A stretch of 10,444 bases of DNA from an uncultured Tannerella sp. (GTDB taxonomy: Bacteria; Bacteroidota; Bacteroidia; Bacteroidales; Tannerellaceae): NCBI GenBank assembly GCA_938036405.1, contig CALHPT010000024.1, positions 1 through 10,444 on the forward strand, in the 5' to 3' direction. The translations under genes were made by a program, and so were the position numbers. The notes under the pieces are model-generated. The model saw nothing but the letters and a program-made list of their open reading frames with translations. It was not told the origin of the DNA and searched no databases. Positions 5,485 to 10,444 of the stretch are shown here, one piece after another; position 1 is the stretch's first letter; each line of letters begins with the position of its first letter.

Positions 5485-8400
5485 TCATTCTACCCTCACC
5501 TTCTCTGCCATACCGTCGGCAAAGCGGACGATGTAAAAACCAGATGGCAATCGGTCGATGACCGTTTGGCCAGCGGGCAACGACTGTTCGCGGTAGAGAT
5601 GTCCCATGACGGTGTATAGGCGTACCGACTGCGGACGGTCGACATGGATGTACAGGCGACCGCTAAACGTCCAAACGCGACGTATGGAAGGATCCACTGT
5701 CTGGTTTGTCAGCGGGGTGACCCCATTGACGTAGATCCGCAGGTTCTTATTCACCCGGCGAACACGCACCGTCATCAGACTGTCGGAGATCATACTACGC
5801 TCGATGCCGCCGCCATTCTCCGTCCAAGCCGGATGATCGGCCGTGATGGTCACGTAGCGGAGCGACTGTCCACCAAGGGCGCGCAGAGTGAAGTTGAAAT
5901 CGTAGCGGCTGGTCAACTGGTGACGCTTTCCGGCGGGTTGTGTCTCCACCGTGGCTGGAGCAAACAGCTCGACCGTCCGCACGATCTCGCCCCATTTGAG
6001 TTCACAGAAGTCTACGTAGCATCGGCTGCTCATTACGCTGTCTCCGCATGGATTCATCACTTTAACCCGATAGAAACTCGACGAATCGTAGGCCGATGCG
6101 CGATAGACAGAGTCTGTGGCACCGGGGATGGGAAGACCGTTGCGATACCACTGATAGCGCATGAAGCGGCCCGTGTGACGGACAGCCAGCGGTCGATAGA
6201 GGTTGTCGCAGTCCACGATATCTTCCAAGTCTTTGGTGATGACAGGATACTCGCGGAAAACTACATCTGTCGTGTCAGAATAGATGATGTTGGGCGGCGT
6301 GACAGAGTCGCGAACCATGACGTGGTAGAGACCTGGACTGGTCACGACCAGCGTAGTGCCCGTGGCACCCATGATAGGATTGCCATCTTGGAACCACTGG
6401 TAACGCACATCCATACCACCTGCTTTCACGTGGAGTGTGTCGGATGCACCGCAGACATAGACCAAGTGAGGCAGGTTGCGGATGAACCATGGGCGGAGCC
6501 AGATCCGTACATAGTAAGGAAGGCGCACATTGCCGAATGAGTTGCCGTTGATAGAGGGTGTGAAGTAGAAGACGGTGTCACCCACCATAGACGTATCTAA
6601 AGGAATGTTCACCCATGGGTTGCTGGATGAGGCCGCTGTACCGCCGGTCTTCGTCTTGTACCACTGACCATCAAAACCGTGTGAAGTGATCTGAAAGCGC
6701 GCCGTGTCACCAATCCACGCGATGTGGGGATTGGCTATGGCTGTGAAGAGGCCCACTTTGCGTTTGCCGCTGCCAAAATCGGTAGGCACAGGATTGCAGT
6801 TACCAAAGTGGAGTTCACTCCATACGGTGGCCCGAACAGAGTCAACAGGATTAGCTGCACGAGTTTGTCCCTCTGGCGTGTAGATGACAGGAATGCGACA
6901 CTCTACGAGCGCGCCCACACCTTTAACAGGCGTCGCTGCGTTGTACTGCGCAGTAGGGAAGGGCAACTTCAATCGGCGGAAGGTGACGGTACGCGTGTTC
7001 TCTATCACGGTGTCTGCCGGACGAGCGTTGAGGGATGCCAGCGCACCGGAACCGAAGTACTTAACGTTGTTACCATCGATATTCATTTGTGGGGGAAGGA
7101 GCACTTCCAAGTAGTCCGTCGACTTCATATTGGTGGTGGTGCCGAGGATGCGTCGGAAGTTCAGTACGATCGTATCGCGGCGCCAACCTTCATTGTAAGC
7201 ATAGGACTGTGAAGTGGTTTGTATATCGATGTCGCTGAAGAGGTAATCATAAGCCACATCGGGATAGATCATGAATGCCGTAGCGTCGTTTCCGTTGTCC
7301 GTAGCTGCGGCGTTACAGATATTTTCAGCGTAGACCTTTCCGGCGTATTGAATGCCTCGGAAGGGCGTGTTACACATGGCGCGGAACTTCAGGTGTAGGC
7401 GCGCCTGCAAGTAGACGGAGTCGGCGTCGGTGCGGTTGCTACGATAGCCGGGCAGGATGAAGTCCGTGCCGAGCTGGGGGATGCCCGTATCGCTCCACTT
7501 GAGGCGGACGGAGCGCACCTGGGGCGAGTCGGCGGCGATGGCGAGCGGGGCCAGGGCAGCCTCAAGGGCCGATCCTGCGGGCAGGGGCGTGAAGGTGCCG
7601 ATGGGATACTCCATGCGTGCGCTGCCGGGGACGTAGATCTGCCCCACGGGGACGGTCAGCTGGAGCTCCGGCTGGCGTACCATGCCCTCGGAACCGGCCG
7701 AGCTGAGCGATGCGCGGAGGGTGTAGGTCTGTGCCGGATTGGTGGATCCCTCGGGGATGGTGTCGGGCTTGGCGGGGTTGAACAGCAGGAGCTCGCCGGC
7801 TATCTGCGCCGTGGTAGAAGGCTTGATTTTGAAGAGGGTCTGCTCCACGAACTGTGGCTCGGTTTGCGGATTAAAAGCCTGCGCGGTGTTGGGCGTCCAA
7901 GTGCCGGAGTAGCCCGAACCGACGTATACCTTAACCGTGTGACCGCTGCATTGCGGCGCCGTGTCGGTGTATTGCAACTCATACGTGTGGCGGGTGTTGG
8001 CTGGCAGGTCGGCCACCTTGACCCAGCATCCGTATTTGTTTGGGGTGGTCGAGGCGTGCGTGTAAGTCGTGGTGCCGCCGACGACTTGCTTCATGGTGAC
8101 GTTTTTGATCGGGCCGTCGAAGAAGTAGTACACGTCGCGTAGGGGGGAAGGGCTATTGTTTTGGAGCGTTACCTGTGGGCCCACCACAGTGGGAGCATAG
8201 GAAATAACTTCCGGAGGCGTGACATCCAGCTTGACGTCGAAGTTGTAGATCAGTCTGTTTTCGTTTTTGCGAACCAAAGCAATACCCGTGTATGGATCCT
8301 TATAGGCTTGGCCTGTGTTAGGATCCCAATATTCGCAATAGACAAACATTTTCGAGGTGTCTTTGAAGCCCGTCATTGTAGGGTCTACCCTCAGGGTGCC

Positions 8401-10444
8401 TTTGGGAATTACGCCTCGCCAATTTTCGTCGGGCAGACGCCATTTTCCAGCGGCCAACGAGCCGGCGATGTTCGTGGTTTGGTATAGATCGGTAAGATTC
8501 CACGTGATCTTCGTCGTGCCGTCAGGGTTGGTCACCTTGCTTTCCGGGGTATTTATCTTTTTGACATCACCTGTCGTTGGGTGATAGCGGTAGATATCCA
8601 GCGAATCATCCAAGCTGTATCCTGCAGGCAGCTCTATTGTGATCCTTTTCGGATAAGCGAGGAAGCGTGCCTCTTTGTCAAACGATACGGGACTGGAGGG
8701 GATATAGCTTTCATAGAGTGTTGCGGTGGCCAATTGTGTATTGGGTTTGGGAGCTCGAGTAGTAAACTTAAACGCCGCAGTGGGGCCAGCGTACACAACA
8801 GGGTAAAGCTCCAAAATCGTAACCCGGATTTCCCTTACATCGCCGCCCACTTTCAAGGGGGCAGAGGCAGGATCGTACGGATCGGGAATCGCGTTTTGGC
8901 TGACGTAGAAGCCGCTTGTGATGTTTCCGACAGCTTCGTAACGGACTTTTCCGGTCATCGCGAACGGCACTTTGACCTCAATGATTCCATTGTTTGGGAA
9001 TCCGTCTGATTTATGAATCCGGATATATCCATTCGCATCGTCTTTTTGATGGTAGGTAATCGTCGTGTTAGAGGCCGCAGCGCCGTTGAGGAGCACCTTC
9101 CTGCCGCTGGCAGGACTCAGATCGATAGCAAACGCTCCTTCTCCCATGGTGAAGAAGCCGCGCCCAAGGGTTTTGGCTGCTTCGAGCGGTATATCGAGGT
9201 ATTTATAGTTGCCGGATGGACCGATTTTCCCTTTCCAATAGAAGTAACCCGTGTCGCCGGGGATATATTGCGTATGCGTGATGAGGGAGTCGTGCGCCAG
9301 CGAGGTGCTTTCCGGATTGCCGTCATTGTTGATGTCCGGATAGCCCCGAGTGCCCCGGTGGACGTAGAACGTATCCAGCCCCACACCATCGACAACGCAA
9401 TTGAATTGCACGGGTTGCGACACCTGCGATATGTTATTGATATGCCCGCCCGACCATTCCTGTTTGGCCGTGTACCAGATGGTGTCGTTCAGATTCGTTG
9501 CCCCGCACACCGGGGCTTTGTACGTGACTTGCAGATGGCAGCCATTAAGCAGTGCCACGCTACCCGTCGACACAATCCTTGCCGATCGTTCATTCGGGCC
9601 GACGGTGGTATAAGATACGGTCACGCCTGCCGGGAACGCGGCGCCTGGGGGAACCAGCTTGATGTCGGTAATCGTCAACCACGACGGAGCTTTTGCGGTG
9701 AAGACGGCCGGTGTCTGCTTGAACGATCCGGGATTCACTTTGACTTTCGCGGTTTTCGTCTCCTGATCTTTGAAGGTGACAAGGGAGGGCTTCTCTTGAT
9801 AATGCGTGTAATTCAACTTCGGCGTCTGTAGTTGTACGGATGTTTTATTCGTGTTGTTGCAAAAGCCTGTCGCCTCATCCAGTTGAACAAGAGAGTAATT
9901 AATATGAACCCAATCTTGAGGATGGAAGACATCCTTCTTCCCGTTATCGTGTATATCGCCGTTGATGGTGGCGTAATAGAATTTCAGGGTACTCCCCGGG
10001 GGGACGGTTACGGGTGTATTCAGCCAAATTCGATTGAGCCTCGTCTTGAACGCATCTTTCACATAGCCCCATGATTGATTCGATTGCACGGGGACTTTCG
10101 CGAAAACGCTGCTTCCGTACACTTTAGTTACAGGGCCATTGTCTACCTGGATATACATATTCGCTGTATCGATGATAGAGAACATCCCTTGAACTAATTG
10201 GAGCTTGACACTGCTGGCTGTGGCCGTCGGGCTGTTCTTAAACTCGGCTTTGACATACACCGGCGTCGAACCGTCCATCGGGATATTTTCGATGGAGACC
10301 GGTGTGGTCGACGATGTGCTGGAGACGTATTGGATGCTTTGCGGGATGAAGGTCGGAGGGCCGGCGACGCTAATGTTGAGCGTGACGTCGGGGCCGGCTT
10401 GGGCGGGTCCGCAGGGCGTGGCGAGGGGGTACTGCACGGTGGAG
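5485..10444 (-). CDS. large T9SS-secreted multi-domain surface protein, 5' end missing
   Basis: About 1650 codons are visible, ending with TGA (complement of 5485-5487). The frame is open through the right edge; a GTG at 10437-10435 is in frame but lies mid-domain with no signal peptide, so the start is outside the window. Numbering from that GTG: residues 1-1260 are successive Thr/Ser/Pro/Asn-rich beta-sandwich-like segments with phrases such as IYVPGSARMEYP and conserved cysteines (CGATNLNDTIWY, CNTPFRGIQYAG), resembling DUF11-type adhesin modules. DINNDG near 368 resembles a calcium-binding loop. Two Ig-like modules follow at about 1320-1396 (RYQWFQDGNPIMGATG, GLYHVMV) and 1397-1480 (RYQWYRNGLPIPGATD, FYRVKV). 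The last 70 residues are a T9SS type A sorting domain. Known for such cargo: Sec export, T9SS translocation, sortase cleavage of the tail and attachment to surface lipopolysaccharide. The role may be adhesion, but no enzymatic motif was seen and the ligand is unknown. It converges on trkH and is a separate transcription unit. Confidence 0.9.
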   Translation of the reverse strand, partial: STVQYPLATPCGPAQAGPDVTLNISVAGPPTFIPQSIQYVSSTSSTTPVSIENIPMDGSTPVYVKAEFKNSPTATASSVKLQLVQGMFSIIDTANMYIQVDNGPVTKVYGSSVFAKVPVQSNQSWGYVKDAFKTRLNRIWLNTPVTVPPGSTLKFYYATINGDIHDNGKKDVFHPQDWVHINYSLVQLDEATGFCNNTNKTSVQLQTPKLNYTHYQEKPSLVTFKDQETKTAKVKVNPGSFKQTPAVFTAKAPSWLTITDIKLVPPGAAFPAGVTVSYTTVGPNERSARIVSTGSVALLNGCHLQVTYKAPVCGATNLNDTIWYTAKQEWSGGHINNISQVSQPVQFNCVVDGVGLDTFYVHRGTRGYPDINNDGNPESTSLAHDSLITHTQYIPGDTGYFYWKGKIGPSGNYKYLDIPLEAAKTLGRGFFTMGEGAFAIDLSPASGRKVLLNGAAASNTTITYHQKDDANGYIRIHKSDGFPNNGIIEVKVPFAMTGKVRYEAVGNITSGFYVSQNAIPDPYDPASAPLKVGGDVREIRVTILELYPVVYAGPTAAFKFTTRAPKPNTQLATATLYESYIPSSPVSFDKEARFLAYPKRITIELPAGYSLDDSLDIYRYHPTTGDVKKINTPESKVTNPDGTTKITWNLTDLYQTTNIAGSLAAGKWRLPDENWRGVIPKGTLRVDPTMTGFKDTSKMFVYCEYWDPNTGQAYKDPYTGIALVRKNENRLIYNFDVKLDVTPPEVISYAPTVVGPQVTLQNNSPSPLRDVYYFFDGPIKNVTMKQVVGGTTTYTHASTTPNKYGCWVKVADLPANTRHTYELQYTDTAPQCSGHTVKVYVGSGYSGTWTPNTAQAFNPQTEPQFVEQTLFKIKPSTTAQIAGELLLFNPAKPDTIPEGSTNPAQTYTLRASLSSAGSEGMVRQPELQLTVPVGQIYVPGSARMEYPIGTFTPLPAGSALEAALAPLAIAADSPQVRSVRLKWSDTGIPQLGTDFILPGYRSNRTDADSVYLQARLHLKFRAMCNTPFRGIQYAGKVYAENICNAAATDNGNDATAFMIYPDVAYDYLFSDIDIQTTSQSYAYNEGWRRDTIVLNFRRILGTTTNMKSTDYLEVLLPPQMNIDGNNVKYFGSGALASLNARPADTVIENTRTVTFRRLKLPFPTAQYNAATPVKGVGALVECRIPVIYTPEGQTRAANPVDSVRATVWSELHFGNCNPVPTDFGSGKRKVGLFTAIANPHIAWIGDTARFQITSHGFDGQWYKTKTGGTAASSSNPWVNIPLDTSMVGDTVFYFTPSINGNSFGNVRLPYYVRIWLRPWFIRNLPHLVYVCGASDTLHVKAGGMDVRYQWFQDGNPIMGATGTTLVVTSPGLYHVMVRDSVTPPNIIYSDTTDVVFREYPVITKDLEDIVDCDNLYRPLAVRHTGRFMRYQWYRNGLPIPGATDSVYRASAYDSSSFYRVKVMNPCGDSVMSSRCYVDFCELKWGEIVRTVELFAPATVETQPAGKRHQLTSRYDFNFTLRALGGQSLRYVTITADHPAWTENGGGIERSMISDSLMTVRVRRVNKNLRIYVNGVTPLTNQTVDPSIRRVWTFSGRLYIHVDRPQSVRLYTVMGHLYREQSLPAGQTVIDRLPSGFYIVRFADGMAEKVRVE
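5488..5700 (-). other. T9SS type A C-terminal sorting domain of the large protein
   Basis: The final 70 or so residues match the Por secretion tail pattern: a strand (RVWTFSGRLYIHV), a central SVRLYTVMGHLY segment, the LPAGQTVIDRLPSGFYIV turn-and-strand, and a short basic terminal strand AEKVRVE. Order, spacing and extreme C-terminal position all fit. This is the strongest evidence that the parent protein is exported across the outer membrane and that the organism has a T9SS; no T9SS machinery gene lies in the window. Confidence 0.9.

Noticed and set aside
5644..6540. Plus-strand frame of 298 codons opposite the Ig-like region of the surface protein
   Set aside because: The minus-strand frame has clear Ig-like modules and a T9SS tail here. 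The plus-strand translation shows no domain and has a composition typical of an antisense shadow.
9013..9831. Plus-strand frame of 272 codons opposite the N-terminal part of the surface protein
   Set aside because: Same reasoning: the opposite strand carries the continuous 1650-codon frame, and the plus-strand translation resembles nothing.
10435..10437. GTG as the true start of the surface-protein gene
   Set aside because: The frame stays open to the window edge, no signal peptide follows the GTG, and the sequence after it reads as the middle of a beta-rich domain.

Overview
The window looks like chromosomal DNA from a Bacteroidales bacterium that has a type IX secretion system (T9SS), probably a GC-rich member of the Tannerella/Porphyromonas group. 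Three things support this: a Bacteroidetes-type promoter (TTG, 19 bp spacer, TACCTTTG) upstream of the first gene; the gene set dxs-trkA-trkH, an order I recall from other Bacteroidales; and a very large convergent gene whose product ends in a T9SS type A C-terminal sorting domain. The genus is an inference from family features and base composition, not from a database match.

Layout. Positions 1-139 hold 3.3 exact copies of a 42-bp tandem repeat that probably continues past the left edge; each full unit carries a small dyad. Positions 140-236 hold a larger inverted repeat, an overlapping promoter and a short leader. Then come dxs (237-2156, 1-deoxy-D-xylulose-5-phosphate synthase), trkA (2153-3496, overlapping dxs by 4 bases as ATGA) and, after a 128-bp spacer of AT-rich inverted and tandem repeats, trkH (3625-5085). 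TrkA and TrkH together form a potassium uptake system: TrkH is the membrane channel subunit and TrkA its cytoplasmic nucleotide-binding gating subunit. dxs makes the first MEP-pathway intermediate for isoprenoids and has no direct biochemical link to potassium, so its link to trkA is through shared expression.

Positions 5086-5484 form a 399-bp gap between convergent genes. It holds several short palindromes and one long inverted repeat. It also holds a low-confidence, interrupted reading frame that may be a relic gene.

From 5485 to the right edge, on the minus strand, runs one open frame of about 1650 codons whose 5' end lies outside the window. It encodes a probable secreted, cell-surface multi-domain beta-sandwich protein with at least two Ig-like modules near the C-terminus and a terminal sorting domain. 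Its base composition is strikingly patchy: a GC-rich block at about 7380-8100 is followed by a much poorer stretch at about 8160-10250, which suggests a mosaic or recombining surface antigen.

I see no tRNA, rRNA, CRISPR array, insertion sequence, or defence or toxin system. The best leads are the 42-bp repeat array next to the dxs promoter, the dyad over that promoter, and the mosaic T9SS cargo gene.
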